Assembly: GCA_943369525.1 (NCBI GenBank)
Contig: CALRNL020000010.1
Coordinates: forward strand, 1-64,000
DNA: 64,000 nucleotides
Source of the DNA: BAIKAL-G1 sp943369525
Lineage (GTDB): Bacteria > Cyanobacteriota > Cyanobacteriia > PCC-6307 > Cyanobiaceae
Reading direction: 5' to 3'
Of the stretch, positions 27,861 through 37,722 are shown piece by piece; the stretch's first letter is position 1, and every line of letters begins with the position of its first letter. A program made the position numbers and the translations under genes. Under the pieces are notes generated by a model. That model did no database searches and was not told the DNA's origin. It was given only the letters and a program-made list of their open reading frames with translations.

Positions 27861-29723
27861 TCAGGCCAGCTCAGCCCCCGGGTAGCCCCTAGGGGTCACC
27901 ATGCGGCCGGCCTCGACCCGGCTGCTGCTGTTACCGATCAGCACCAAGGTGAGCATGTCCACGGCTTCGATCGGCAGGTCGGCCAGGCTGTGCAGGCTCA
28001 GGGTCTCCTCATCCCGGCCCAGTTGGCGGGCCAACAGCACGGGGGTGCTGCCGGGCCGGTGTTCGAGCAGCAACTCCCGAGCCCGGCCGAGTTGCCAGTC
28101 GCGGCCCTGGGAGCGGGGGTTGTAGAGGGCCACCACAAAATCGCCGGCGGCGGCGGCCTGCAGCCGTTTCTCGATCACCGGCCAGGGGGTGAGCCGGTCG
28201 CTAAGGCTGACCGTGCAGAAGTCATGCATTAGGGGCGCCCCGGCCCGGGCGGCGGCCAGTTGCAGGGCCGAAATGCCGGGGTGCACCGTGAACCCAGGCC
28301 GGTTACCCGGCGCCAGGGCCAGCCATTGCTCCAGGGCCAGGCCGGCCATGCCATAGATGCCGCTGTCGCCGGAGGAGACCAGGGCGACCCTCAGGCCCTG
28401 GCAGGCCAGCTCCAAGGCTTCGGCGCAGCGCTCGCGCTCCAGGGTGAGCTGGCCGTCGCTGCGCAGTTGGTCGGGGCGGCGCAGGGGTTCTAGGAGGTCC
28501 AAATAAAGGCCGTAGCCCACCCAGACCGTGCTTTCGGCCAGGGCTCGGCGGGCATCGGGGGTGAGCAGGTCCAGGCTGCCCGGCCCACTGCCGACCAGAT
28601 GGAGTTGGCCCTGGCCGGGGGCCCATTGGCTGGTGGCCTGGGCCACGGCCAGGGTGGCCGCGCCCCGTTCGGCGCTGCGGGCCCGCTCGATTCGTTTCTC
28701 CTGGCGCAAGCTCGCCGCCGGTCCGGCAGCCAGCAGGGCAGCTGCCTCGGCCACGCTGGCCGTGCCCAGTTCCCTAGCCACGGCCTCGGAGGGATTGGGC
28801 ACCGCCACGGCCGCCAGGCTGGCGGCGTCAAAGCAACGCAGGGGCCAGCCCCTCTGCTGGGCCAGCTGCAGCAAGGCCGGTTCATCGGCTTTGCGCTCGG
28901 CGCTTGCCAGGCCCGCCACGGCTTCCGGGGCTAATCCGAGCTGGGCCAGGCTGTCGTCGACCAGGCGCTCCAGCAGGCCCAAGCTGGTGTCTCGCTCACA
29001 GCCGATCCCGAGCCAGAGACAGGGAGGGTGCCAGCGGCAGTCCCCGCCCCGCTCGGCGCTGATCACCAGGGGCAACCCCTCGGAGCCGCTGGGCACCACC
29101 AGGGCAGCGGCCCCGTCCAGCCCTTGCCAGCGCTGGGTTCCGCCCTGCTGATCGACTTGGACCTGGCCGCCCTGGGCAACGGATTTCATCAGGGAGTCCC
29201 AGTCGCCGCTGCCGCGGCGCCAGCCCCAACGGCTGCCGAAGCTGTCCAGGGCCAGGCGCCCCTGGCCACTGCTGCTGCCGGTCAGCACCGCCTGGCCCTC
29301 CAGCAGGGCGGCGATCGCCAGGCTGAGTTGATCCGCCCCGGCCCCATGGCCGCCGAGTAGGGGGATGGCGTAGCGGCCGAGGGGATCGAGCACCACCACG
29401 GCGGGGTCCTGGCCTTTGGCCTGGAGGTGGGGCGCGATCAGCCGGGTGATGGCGCCGCAGGCGCCGATCGCCACAAAGGCGCTGCTGCGCTCCCACTCGG
29501 AGGCGAGCAGCTCGGCGGCCGTGGCCCGGTGCCAGTCGGGATCGCCGCTGGCCCCCGCCGCGTCAGCACCACCGGCGCTGACCAGGTGCTGGCTGGGTTG
29601 CGACTCGATGCTTTGGGGCGGCAGCACCAGGCGGTCGATCAGGCCAGCCTGCAGCAGCCGCTGCAATAGGGAAAAACTGGAGGGGCCTAGGCCGAATCCC
29701 CAGCGCAGGGCTTGGGCTGTCAT
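27861..29723 (-). CDS. cobJ: CbiG-CobJ fusion, precorrin-3B C17-methyltransferase
   Basis: This 620-residue fusion serves cobalamin (B12) synthesis. Residues 1-150 resemble the CbiG N-terminal region (GACGAITRLIAPHL, PLLGGHGAGADQL). Residues about 220-335 resemble the CbiG C-terminal domain (GIGCERDTSLGLLE), which opens the lactone ring. Residues about 375-620 form a CobJ/CbiH methyltransferase (LHLVGSGPGSLDLLT, SSGDSGIYGMAG) that methylates C17 with ring contraction. The fusion supports consecutive steps in one polypeptide and is seen in other cyanobacteria. Its ATG overlaps the stop of the upstream lipoprotein gene by four bases. No cobalamin riboswitch is recognisable upstream. Confidence 0.9.
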   Translation of the reverse strand: MTAQALRWGFGLGPSSFSLLQRLLQAGLIDRLVLPPQSIESQPSQHLVSAGGADAAGASGDPDWHRATAAELLASEWERSSAFVAIGACGAITRLIAPHLQAKGQDPAVVVLDPLGRYAIPLLGGHGAGADQLSLAIAALLEGQAVLTGSSSGQGRLALDSFGSRWGWRRGSGDWDSLMKSVAQGGQVQVDQQGGTQRWQGLDGAAALVVPSGSEGLPLVISAERGGDCRWHPPCLWLGIGCERDTSLGLLERLVDDSLAQLGLAPEAVAGLASAERKADEPALLQLAQQRGWPLRCFDAASLAAVAVPNPSEAVARELGTASVAEAAALLAAGPAASLRQEKRIERARSAERGAATLAVAQATSQWAPGQGQLHLVGSGPGSLDLLTPDARRALAESTVWVGYGLYLDLLEPLRRPDQLRSDGQLTLERERCAEALELACQGLRVALVSSGDSGIYGMAGLALEQWLALAPGNRPGFTVHPGISALQLAAARAGAPLMHDFCTVSLSDRLTPWPVIEKRLQAAAAGDFVVALYNPRSQGRDWQLGRARELLLEHRPGSTPVLLARQLGRDEETLSLHSLADLPIEAVDMLTLVLIGNSSSRVEAGRMVTPRGYPGAELA

Positions 29724-31456
29724 GGTTGAAACCGTTGGCGCAGCCGGGCCAGGGGGCCCTCGGGCCGGGGTTTGATCAAGGAACCATCGGCAGCCACCTG
29801 GTCGCGGGCCCGGCCGCTGCTGCTGGGGCTGAGACGCTCCGGGGGGGCGGGCGCGGCAGCATTGGCCTGGGGGAAAGGGCTGTCCTGGGTGGTTAGCCCG
29901 GGGGGCTTCCCAGGGCGACCGGTTGCAGTCGCTGGAGCTGGAGTTGCGGCTAGAGCTGCCGTTGGAGCTGAAGTTGCAGCTGCGGTTGGGCTGGGGATCG
30001 GTGCCGAGATGCCAGGTGCAGCCGGCTCCCGATCCCCGGGCCCAGGTCCCCTAGGGGCAGCACTGGCCTGGGGGGGCTGGCTGCTGTCCAGGCCCACCTC
30101 TGTTGAGGTGGAGGCTGGTGCGGTTAGCAGCTCCCTAACCGGCGGGTTGGCAAGGGGGGCTGCCGGACTCGGGGTTGTCCCCGTATCCCCAGGCAGGGGA
30201 GGTCTGGCCGGTTCCCCGGCCGAACTGGCTGGCAGCCCAACGACAGGATTGGCCCGCTCCCCCTCGATAGCCCCAGGGGCCGGGCTGTTTTCAGCGCTGC
30301 CAGCGGCTTGGCTGGGCTCCTGGTTGACTGGCTGGGCCCCATCAGCCAGTGCGCCGGAGCTGGCGCCGGAAACGCTGGCGGGGGGATCGGTTTGCCGCTC
30401 CTTGGCCCGGGCGGGGAGCCCAGGTGCTGGTTGGGTTGCTGGCGCCAGCGGCGGATCGGTGGAACCAGGGGCTGGCCGATCTAACCCCTGCTCCGCGGCC
30501 TGCGGCGCGGGGGCCTGGCTGGCGTCAGGGCGTGCTTCGGGCGCCAGGGGCGCCTCGCCGAGGAGCTGGGCCTGCTCCAGGGCCGTGAGGCTGGGGCGTT
30601 GCCAGGCGGCGCCGGGACCCGGTTGGATCACCACTTCCTCCACCAGGCTGTTGAAGGGCGGATTGAGCGGCTCCCCGCGTCCATCGAGCAACTCCAGCTG
30701 CACGGCATTGCTGCCGCCATGGAAACCCTTTAACCAGAGGGGCGTCTGGCGATCTACCAAGAAACTGTCGCCATTGACGCTCACCCGCAGTCGCCAGCGG
30801 CCGTCGTCGTCCCTGAGATGTTGGAGGGGGGCATCGAGCAGGAGCCAGTCGATGAGCACCGGTTCCCGGCTGGGCCCTGGGCTGGCCAGGGCCGCCAGCA
30901 ATTGGGGCGAGCCCGGGCTCGGCACCTGCGGGGGGTTGGCGGCCACCCGATCGAGGCGGATCTGGCGGCTGGCGCCAGGGGACTTCACCACTTCTCCCCA
31001 GGGCCTGGCGGCGTAGACGGTGAGGCGATGGCTTCCCGGGGTCAGGGGGGCCATCGCCAGATGGCTGGCGGCGGCGGCGTCGCTGATCCGTTGGGGGGGG
31101 GCGCCATCGAGTTGCACCACCAGATGGGGGCCGAGTCCGAGCGGACCGGCATCGACCAGGGGCCAGTCCTGCACCTGCAGCTCCAGCGTCCAGGGGCCCG
31201 CCGGCAGCAGGGCGCCGTCGGCCGGGGCCAGGATGGTGATGTGGGGATCGTGCCGATCCAGCTGGGTGCGGAGCTCCTGCACCAGGGCCGGTGGGGCCAC
31301 CTCCTGCAGACCGCCCCGGGGGGGAGTGGGCGCCAGGGGTTGGCCAAGTTGCTGATCGGGTAGCGCTGGGCGGTGGAGGCGGTCGCAGCCCGAGGTCAGC
31401 AGCAAGAGGGCCATGAGTAGCCCACTGATCAGAGCCCGAAATGGTGCAACCCCCAT
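29720..31456 (-). CDS. Proline-rich lipoprotein of unknown function
   Basis: The 578-residue protein starts MGVAPFRALISGLLMALLLL and has the lipobox LTSGC, so it is probably a lipoprotein anchored by that cysteine. Residues about 70-270 look folded and beta-rich, with Ig-like features (ILAPADGALLPAGPWTLELQ). From about 290 to 550 the sequence is low-complexity and dominated by P, A, S, T and G. The last 40 residues are basic. I do not recognise a family. It overlaps cobJ by four bases, so they are probably co-translated, although no functional link to B12 synthesis is evident. An ATG at 31498 would add 14 residues before the signal sequence. Confidence 0.65.
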   Translation of the reverse strand: MGVAPFRALISGLLMALLLLTSGCDRLHRPALPDQQLGQPLAPTPPRGGLQEVAPPALVQELRTQLDRHDPHITILAPADGALLPAGPWTLELQVQDWPLVDAGPLGLGPHLVVQLDGAPPQRISDAAAASHLAMAPLTPGSHRLTVYAARPWGEVVKSPGASRQIRLDRVAANPPQVPSPGSPQLLAALASPGPSREPVLIDWLLLDAPLQHLRDDDGRWRLRVSVNGDSFLVDRQTPLWLKGFHGGSNAVQLELLDGRGEPLNPPFNSLVEEVVIQPGPGAAWQRPSLTALEQAQLLGEAPLAPEARPDASQAPAPQAAEQGLDRPAPGSTDPPLAPATQPAPGLPARAKERQTDPPASVSGASSGALADGAQPVNQEPSQAAGSAENSPAPGAIEGERANPVVGLPASSAGEPARPPLPGDTGTTPSPAAPLANPPVRELLTAPASTSTEVGLDSSQPPQASAAPRGPGPGDREPAAPGISAPIPSPTAAATSAPTAALAATPAPATATGRPGKPPGLTTQDSPFPQANAAAPAPPERLSPSSSGRARDQVAADGSLIKPRPEGPLARLRQRFQP

Positions 31457-31899
31457 GCCAGCCGATCTCCCTGGTGATTGCAGACGGTGTCGCCCCATTG
31501 TGACCGGCTGGCCACGGCGGCCTGGTCCTGATCAGAACCTCACTGGATTGGGCTTGTATTTGCAATAACAGATCCGCTGCATTATTGTCCTTTTCACTGA
31601 TACACAGCCCCGCCGAGAGCTCAGTCCCTGACTGGTCTGGCTCCGGATTGAACCTTTGTAACTGAGGGCCCTTAAACCTTGGTCATCGCCCTTATGCTTC
31701 GGCCAGCGGTCCCCTCCATGGGGCCCAAGCTCCAGTCGTGGCAGCAGGTTTCGGCTTCGGTCGATCCCCATGCCCAGCTGGCGCCCGTGGACGCTTCGGA
31801 CTTCGGTCCACGGCCCCATGCGGCTCCACCGGTCCGGCCCCCTGCCGGAACCGGAGGGGTGGACCTCCACCTCGATCCCGTCCCTCGAGGAACGTCTCG
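31457..31899 (+). promoter_or_regulatory. psaA upstream region
   Basis: No gene is recognised in these 443 bases, which are AT-richer around 31540-31690. The minus strand reads GTTACAAA at 31655-31662, an exact match to the HLR1 half-site consensus bound by RpaB in cyanobacteria. A possible promoter on the plus strand is TTGAAC (31648-31653) and TTAAAC 18 bases later; it is a weak match. A GAGG ribosome-binding sequence lies at 31887-31890, ten bases before the psaA ATG. The divergent lipoprotein gene also starts from this region. Confidence 0.4.
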
Positions 31900-34203
31900 A
31901 TGACCATCAGCCCACCAGAGCGTGGGAAAACGGCGAAGGCCCAGGTCGACCGGGTGAATAACCCGGCCACCTTCGAACTGTTCGGCAAGCCCGGCCATTT
32001 CGATCGCAGCCTCGCTAAAGGTCCCAAAACCACCACCTGGGTTTGGAACCTCCACGCCAACGCTCACGACTTCGATAGCCACACGAGCGATCTTGAAGAG
32101 GTTTCTCGCAAGATCTTCTCGGCCCATTTCGGCCATCTGGCCGTCATTTTCATCTGGTTAAGCGGCGCCTTCTTCCATGGGGCCCGTTTCTCCAACTATT
32201 CCGGCTGGCTCGCCGACCCCACGCACGTCAAACCGAGTGCCCAGGTGGTTTGGCCGATCTTTGGCCAGGAAATCCTCAATGGCGATATGGGTGCCGGCTT
32301 CCACGGCATTCAGATCACTTCCGGTCTTTTCCACGTGTGGAGGGCATGGGGCATCACGACCGAAACCCAGCTGCTGGCCCTGGCCATCGGTGCGTTGGTG
32401 ATGGCCGGCCTGATGCTGAATGCAGGCGTCTTCCACTACCACAAGGCCGCTCCCAAGCTCGAGTGGTTCCAGAACGTTGAGTCCATGCTCAACCACCATC
32501 TGGCCGGTCTGCTTGGTCTCGGCTCCCTGTCCTGGACGGGTCACCTGATCCATGTGTCCCTGCCCACCACTGCCCTGATGGATGCCATCGATGCCGGCAA
32601 GCCGCTGGTACTCAATGGCAAAACCATCGCCTCAGTGGCCGATATCCCCCTGCCCCATGAGTTCCTCAACCAGGACCTCATTGCCCAGCTGTATCCCGGA
32701 TTCGGCGCTGGCATTTCGGCATTCTTCAGTGGCAACTGGGCTGCCTACGGCGACTTCCTCACCTTCAAAGGTGGTCTGAATCCCGTCACCGGTAGCCTCT
32801 GGATGAGCGATATCGCCCACCACCACCTGGCTATTGCGGTGCTCTTCATCGTGGCCGGTCACATGTACCGCACGAACTGGGGCATCGGCCACAGCATCAA
32901 GGAGATCCTTGAGGGTCAGAAGGGCGATCCCCTGCTGTTCCCGGCCCCCAACGGCCATAACGGTCTCTATGAGTTCATGACCACCTCCTGGCATGCCCAG
33001 TTGGCCGTGAACCTTGCCCTGATGGGCTCGCTGAGCATCATCGTTGCCCAGCACATGTATGCGATGCCTCCGTATCCCTACATCGGCGTCGATTACCCGA
33101 CCCAGATCTCGATCTTCACCCATCACACCTGGATTGGTGGTTTCCTGATCGTTGGCGCCGGCGCCCACGCCGCCATCGCGATGATTCGCGATTACGACCC
33201 CGCCAAGCACGTCGATAACGTGCTCGACCGGGTGCTCAAGGCCCGCGACGCCCTGATCAGCCACCTCAACTGGGTGTGCATCTGGCTGGGCTTCCACAGC
33301 TTCGGCCTCTATATCCATAACGACACCATGCGTGCCCTGGGCCGTCCCCAGGACATGTTCAGTGACTCCGCCATTGCGCTGAAGCCCGTCTTCGCCCAGT
33401 GGATTCAGGGTCTGCACGCCGCCGCCGCCGGCACCACCGCTCCTAACGCCCTCGCCAGCGTTAGCGAAGTGTTCAACGGCGCTGTTGTGGCGGTGGGTGG
33501 CAAGGTGGCCGCCGGTCCGATCCCCCTGGGAACGGCCGACTTCATGGTCCACCACATCCACGCCTTCACGATCCACGTCACCGTGTTGATCCTGCTGAAG
33601 GGTGTGCTGTACAGCCGTAGCTCCCGCCTCGTTCCTGACAAGGCGAACCTGGGCTTCCGCTTCCCCTGCGACGGCCCCGGCCGTGGCGGTACCTGCCAGG
33701 TTTCAGCTTGGGACCACGTGTTCCTTGGTCTGTTCTGGATGTACAACTCCCTGTCGATCGTCATTTTCCACTTCTCCTGGAAGATGCAGAGCGACGTGTG
33801 GGGCACCGTCAATGCCGACGGCACCGTTTCCCACATCACCAACGGCAACTTCGCCAACAGCGCCATCACCATCAATGGTTGGCTGCGTGATTTCCTCTGG
33901 GCCCAGGCTGCCCAGGTGATCAACAGCTATGGCTCTTCCAGCAGTGCCTACGGTCTGATGTTCCTCGGAGCCCACTTCATCTGGGCGTTCAGCCTGATGT
34001 TCCTCTTCAGTGGCCGCGGCTACTGGCAGGAACTGATTGAGTCCATCGTTTGGGCCCATAACAAGCTGAAAGTTGCTCCCGCCATTCAGCCGCGGGCGCT
34101 CTCCATCACCCAGGGTCGCGCCGTTGGCGTTGCCCACTATCTGCTGGGCGGTATCGCTACCACCTGGTCCTTCTTCCTGGCCCGCATCATTGCGGTCGGC
34201 TGA
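31900..34203 (+). CDS. psaA: Photosystem I P700 apoprotein A1
   Basis: This 767-residue thylakoid protein forms with PsaB the photosystem I heterodimer that binds P700, A0, A1 and most antenna chlorophylls. The 4Fe-4S cluster FX is held by two cysteines in FPCDGPGRGGTC near residue 590. There are 11 expected membrane helices and many histidines in WxH- or HxxxH-type contexts. I use the ATG at 31900 (MTISPPERGKTAKAQVDRVN), which follows a GAGG sequence; upstream codons in frame are not conserved. psaB follows after 20 bases. Confidence 0.98.
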   Translation: MTISPPERGKTAKAQVDRVNNPATFELFGKPGHFDRSLAKGPKTTTWVWNLHANAHDFDSHTSDLEEVSRKIFSAHFGHLAVIFIWLSGAFFHGARFSNYSGWLADPTHVKPSAQVVWPIFGQEILNGDMGAGFHGIQITSGLFHVWRAWGITTETQLLALAIGALVMAGLMLNAGVFHYHKAAPKLEWFQNVESMLNHHLAGLLGLGSLSWTGHLIHVSLPTTALMDAIDAGKPLVLNGKTIASVADIPLPHEFLNQDLIAQLYPGFGAGISAFFSGNWAAYGDFLTFKGGLNPVTGSLWMSDIAHHHLAIAVLFIVAGHMYRTNWGIGHSIKEILEGQKGDPLLFPAPNGHNGLYEFMTTSWHAQLAVNLALMGSLSIIVAQHMYAMPPYPYIGVDYPTQISIFTHHTWIGGFLIVGAGAHAAIAMIRDYDPAKHVDNVLDRVLKARDALISHLNWVCIWLGFHSFGLYIHNDTMRALGRPQDMFSDSAIALKPVFAQWIQGLHAAAAGTTAPNALASVSEVFNGAVVAVGGKVAAGPIPLGTADFMVHHIHAFTIHVTVLILLKGVLYSRSSRLVPDKANLGFRFPCDGPGRGGTCQVSAWDHVFLGLFWMYNSLSIVIFHFSWKMQSDVWGTVNADGTVSHITNGNFANSAITINGWLRDFLWAQAAQVINSYGSSSSAYGLMFLGAHFIWAFSLMFLFSGRGYWQELIESIVWAHNKLKVAPAIQPRALSITQGRAVGVAHYLLGGIATTWSFFLARIIAVG

Positions 34204-34223
34204 CCTCCACCTGACCTTTCCCA

Positions 34224-36431
34224 ATGGCAACGAAATTTCCTTCGTTCAGCCAGGGTCTGGCACAGGACCCCACAACCCGCCGTATTTGGTACGGGATCGC
34301 CACGGCTCACGACTTCGAGAGCCATGACGGAATGACGGAGGAGAAGCTTTACCAAAAGCTCTTCTCCACCCATTTCGGCCATCTCGCCATCATCGGTCTC
34401 TGGGTTTCTGGGAACCTGTTCCATATCGCCTGGCAGGGCAACTTCGAGCAGTGGGTCGCCGATCCTCTGCATGTGCGTCCCATCGCTCACGCGATCTGGG
34501 ATCCCCACTTCGGCCAAGGGGCCATCACCGCCTTCACCCAGGCTGGTGCAACCTCTCCGGTGAACATTGCCTATTCCGGTCTGTACCACTGGTGGTACAC
34601 GATCGGCATGCGCAGCAACGCCGAGCTGTATCAGGGTTCCATCTTCATGATGATCCTGTCGGCCTGGGCCCTGTTCGCCGGCTGGCTCCACCTTCAGCCC
34701 AAGTTCCGGCCTTCCCTGGCCTGGTTCAAGAACGCTGAATCCCGCCTCAACCACCACCTCGCCGTTCTGTTCGGGTTCAGCTCGATCGCCTGGGCCGGTC
34801 ACCTCGTTCACGTCGCTATCCCTGAGTCCCGTGGTGTCCACGTCGGCTGGGACAACTTCCTGAATGTGCTGCCCCACCCGGCTGGTCTGGCTCCCTTCTT
34901 CACCGGCAACTGGGGTGTGTATGCCCAGAACCCTGATACCGCTTATCAGGTGTTCAACAGCACCGAGGGCTCGGGCACCGCGATCCTCACCTTCTTGGGC
35001 GGTTTCCACCCCCAGACAGAAGCCCTGTGGCTCACGGACATTGCCCACCACCACCTGGCGATTGGTTGCATCTTCGTGATCGCTGGCCACATGTACCGGA
35101 CCAACTTCGGTATCGGCCACTCGATTCGCGAGATTCTTGAAGCCCACAACCCCCCCAAGGGCACCCCTGGTGACCTGGGCGCTGGCCACAAGGGTCTCTA
35201 CGACACGATCAACAACTCGCTCCACTTCCAGCTCGGCCTCGCCCTGGCCTCCCTCGGCGTAGTTACCAGCCTGGTGGCCCAGCACATGTACGCGATGCCG
35301 TCCTACGCGTTTATCGCTAAGGACTACACCACGCAAGCTGCGCTGTATACGCACCACCAGTACATCGCCATCTTCTTGATGTGCGGTGCCTTCGCCCACG
35401 GTGCGATCTTCTTCATCCGCGACTACGACCCGGAAGCGAACAAGAACAACGTTCTTGCCCGCATGCTGGAGCACAAGGAAGCGATCATCAGCCACCTCAG
35501 CTGGGTTTCCCTGTTCCTCGGCTTTCACACCCTGGGTCTCTACGTCCACAACGATGTGGTTGTTGCTTTCGGCACCCCCGAGAAGCAAATCCTGGTGGAG
35601 CCTGTCTTTGCCCAGTTCGTCCAAGCCGCTAGCGGCAAGGCGCTCTATGGCTTTGATGTGCTCCTGGCCAATTCCGCTAGCGCTGCCAGCACCACCAGTG
35701 CGGTTTACCTACCCGGTTGGCTCGATGCAATCAATGGCGGCAGTGACCTCTTCCTGCAGATTGGCCCTGGTGACTTCCTGGTTCACCACGCCATCGCCCT
35801 GGGTCTGCACACCACAACCCTGATCCTGGTGAAGGGTGCCCTGGATGCCCGCGGCTCCAAGCTGATGCCCGATAAAAAGGACTTCGGCTACTCCTTCCCC
35901 TGCGACGGCCCCGGCCGTGGCGGCACCTGCGATATCTCCGCCTGGGACTCCTTCTATCTGGCAGTCTTCTGGGCTCTGAATACCGTCGGTTGGGTCACCT
36001 TCTACTGGCATTGGAAGCACCTCGCCATCTGGCAGGGCAACGTTGCCCAGTTCAACGAATCCAGCACCTATCTGATGGGCTGGTTCCGGGACTACCTCTG
36101 GCTCAATAGCTCCCAGCTGATCAACGGTTACAACCCGTTCGGCAGCAACAACCTGGCCGTCTGGTCCTGGATGTTCCTGTTCGGTCACCTGGTGTGGGCC
36201 ACCGGTTTCATGTTCCTGATCTCCTGGCGCGGTTACTGGCAGGAGCTAATCGAGACCATCGTTTGGGCCCATCAACGCACCCCGCTCGCCAACTTGGTGG
36301 GCTGGCGCGATAAGCCCGTCGCTCTCTCGATCGTTCAGGCCCGGGTGGTTGGTCTAGCCCATTTCACCATTGGCTACATCCTCACCTACGGCGCCTTCCT
36401 GATCGCCTCCACCTCCGGTAAGTTCGGCTGA
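34224..36431 (+). CDS. psaB: Photosystem I P700 apoprotein A2
   Basis: This 735-residue protein is the partner of PsaA in the photosystem I core. It begins MATKFPSFSQGLAQDPTTRR and has the FX cluster motif CDGPGRGGTC near residue 560, plus the C-terminal HFTIGYILTYGAFLIASTSG. It is the second gene of the psaAB operon and is followed by a strong intrinsic terminator. The usage of codons and strong identity at helix ends mark it as a highly expressed core gene. Confidence 0.98.
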   Translation: MATKFPSFSQGLAQDPTTRRIWYGIATAHDFESHDGMTEEKLYQKLFSTHFGHLAIIGLWVSGNLFHIAWQGNFEQWVADPLHVRPIAHAIWDPHFGQGAITAFTQAGATSPVNIAYSGLYHWWYTIGMRSNAELYQGSIFMMILSAWALFAGWLHLQPKFRPSLAWFKNAESRLNHHLAVLFGFSSIAWAGHLVHVAIPESRGVHVGWDNFLNVLPHPAGLAPFFTGNWGVYAQNPDTAYQVFNSTEGSGTAILTFLGGFHPQTEALWLTDIAHHHLAIGCIFVIAGHMYRTNFGIGHSIREILEAHNPPKGTPGDLGAGHKGLYDTINNSLHFQLGLALASLGVVTSLVAQHMYAMPSYAFIAKDYTTQAALYTHHQYIAIFLMCGAFAHGAIFFIRDYDPEANKNNVLARMLEHKEAIISHLSWVSLFLGFHTLGLYVHNDVVVAFGTPEKQILVEPVFAQFVQAASGKALYGFDVLLANSASAASTTSAVYLPGWLDAINGGSDLFLQIGPGDFLVHHAIALGLHTTTLILVKGALDARGSKLMPDKKDFGYSFPCDGPGRGGTCDISAWDSFYLAVFWALNTVGWVTFYWHWKHLAIWQGNVAQFNESSTYLMGWFRDYLWLNSSQLINGYNPFGSNNLAVWSWMFLFGHLVWATGFMFLISWRGYWQELIETIVWAHQRTPLANLVGWRDKPVALSIVQARVVGLAHFTIGYILTYGAFLIASTSGKFG

Positions 36432-36469
36432 TCCCAGTGGATTAGCTGTCCTCTCGAGGGACGACACCA

Positions 36470-36494
36470 CCCCCGGCCTAGCCGGGGGTTTTTT
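36470..36494 (+). terminator. Intrinsic terminator of psaAB
   Basis: A stem of CCCCCGGC and GCCGGGGG around a CTA loop is followed by TTTTTT. It lies 38 bases past the psaB stop and looks highly efficient. Confidence 0.95.
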
Positions 36495-37080
36495 AATGGC
36501 GGAGGTTTCGCCCATCCCCTGGCCATGGTGCCGTAGCCAGTTGCCATGGGCCTGCCTTGGTGCTTGCCGTCCGTAAAGACAACCCCCGGCACCGCTTTGG
36601 CTAACCCACCAGTTCAGGCCCTGGGATGGGGATGACTGTGGGGTTCCCTTAGGGGCTCGCAGGGATTCGTTGGTTGGGGACGAAGGCTGCTTGCCTGGGC
36701 CAGGGCCGTCCCCATCGTCTGCAGGTCCGATGGCGAAGCTGCAGCCCAATGGGATAGCTGGAACCTTTCAGCCTTTGGGCCGGGTTCGGACGGCACCCCA
36801 TCACGCCGCAACCCAGCAGTCCCGAAGCGCAGGCCCTGGGGCGGGGGCTGGATGGGTCTGTATGCAGTTAGGGCTGCTGCCCCCCCAAGGGCCCCCTTGC
36901 CTTGCTGGTCCACATCGGCTGTTGGGCTTTGCGTGCTCGCCTGATTGCAACTGGCCAGCCCCCATAGGGCTGGTTCAACCATGGCTGCCCCATGCCAGGG
37001 GCCCCTCGGAGGCCCAGCAGCGTTGATCACTAGGACGACCAGTAACAACCGGGCTAGGGGACCACTTCCCTAGCAAGCCA
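36495..37080. other. Non-coding spacer between convergent psaB and psaL terminators
   Basis: This 586-base stretch lies between two terminators pointing at each other, so it is insulated from both photosystem transcripts. A minus-strand frame at 36614-37048 (144 residues, beginning with hydrophobic LLVVLVINAAG) could be a small exported orphan protein. Its later part is proline-rich and not protein-like. I recognise no RNA family. It is most likely non-coding, or home to a small RNA. Confidence 0.4.
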
Positions 37081-37108
37081 TTAAAAAGGCCCCGCAAATT
37101 GCGGAGCC
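37081..37108 (-). terminator. Intrinsic terminator of psaI-psaL
   Basis: On the minus strand GGCTCCGC and GCGGGGCC (one G-T pair) form an eight-base stem around AATTT, followed by TTTTT. It lies 78 bases past the psaL stop. Confidence 0.9.
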
Positions 37109-37186
37109 TGGGGTGCTATCGCTGGAATCTCCTTTGGGGTCGAATTCTTTTGGCGATGGCTGCTTGAGTTGGCGCTTGGCTGAAAA

Positions 37187-37678
37187 TCAGCCGACGCTCC
37201 AAACGCCACCGGCGATTTTCACCAGGGGAGACACGATCTCGGTGCCAGCCAGGAACCAGGCGAAGGCGGCACCACCGCAACCGCCCAGCCAGAAGCCGCT
37301 GGCAAATTCGGCCCAACCGGCTTTGGTGAACAGGTCGGCAGGAGGATTGTCGATGGTGGCGTCGGCAGGCTGGACGTTCGGCCCGTTGCCAGCGGTTCCG
37401 TAAAGGGACAGGCAGACGGTGAGGATCGACACCAGGCCGATGGTGGCTAGCAGGCCGGAGGTGCTGGCGTACTCGGTGAGGCGCAGGGGCCCGGTGATGG
37501 CGAAGGGGCCATAGAGGAAAAAACCATGGGCCATGCCCACTTCCAGGCCGCGACGGTTCGGCGACAGGGAAGGGCGATAGGCCGGCAGGGCATTCAGGAA
37601 CGCCTTGCTGAAGGAGCTGCTGTTGATCGGGGTGGCCAGATTGCCGACGGTGGGGTCGGCGACGGGGGTCACGGTCAT
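37187..37678 (-). CDS. psaL: Photosystem I reaction centre subunit XI
   Basis: The 163-residue PsaL mediates trimer contacts of photosystem I in cyanobacteria. The protein shows FLNALPAYRPSLSPNRRGLEVGMAHG, given here by its parts PAYRPSLSPNRRGLE and GMAHGFFLYGP, followed by two or three membrane helices. The sequence LADLFTKAGW-like PADLFTKAGWAEFASGFW is also typical. It follows psaI by 44 bases on the minus strand and faces psaAB. It ends in its own terminator. Confidence 0.96.
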   Translation of the reverse strand: MTVTPVADPTVGNLATPINSSSFSKAFLNALPAYRPSLSPNRRGLEVGMAHGFFLYGPFAITGPLRLTEYASTSGLLATIGLVSILTVCLSLYGTAGNGPNVQPADATIDNPPADLFTKAGWAEFASGFWLGGCGGAAFAWFLAGTEIVSPLVKIAGGVWSVG

Positions 37679-37722
37679 GGGTTCAAGGAAAGAAGCGGTT
37701 GACGGAAGGGAAGCGAGCCGGA

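Noticed and set aside
29772..31016. Plus-strand open frame of 414 codons
   Set aside because: Antisense to the proline-rich lipoprotein; low-complexity A, G, S content follows from the opposite frame.
29724..31899. Cobalamin riboswitch for cobJ
   Set aside because: No B12-box-like sequence was recognised; cobJ is coupled to an upstream gene instead.
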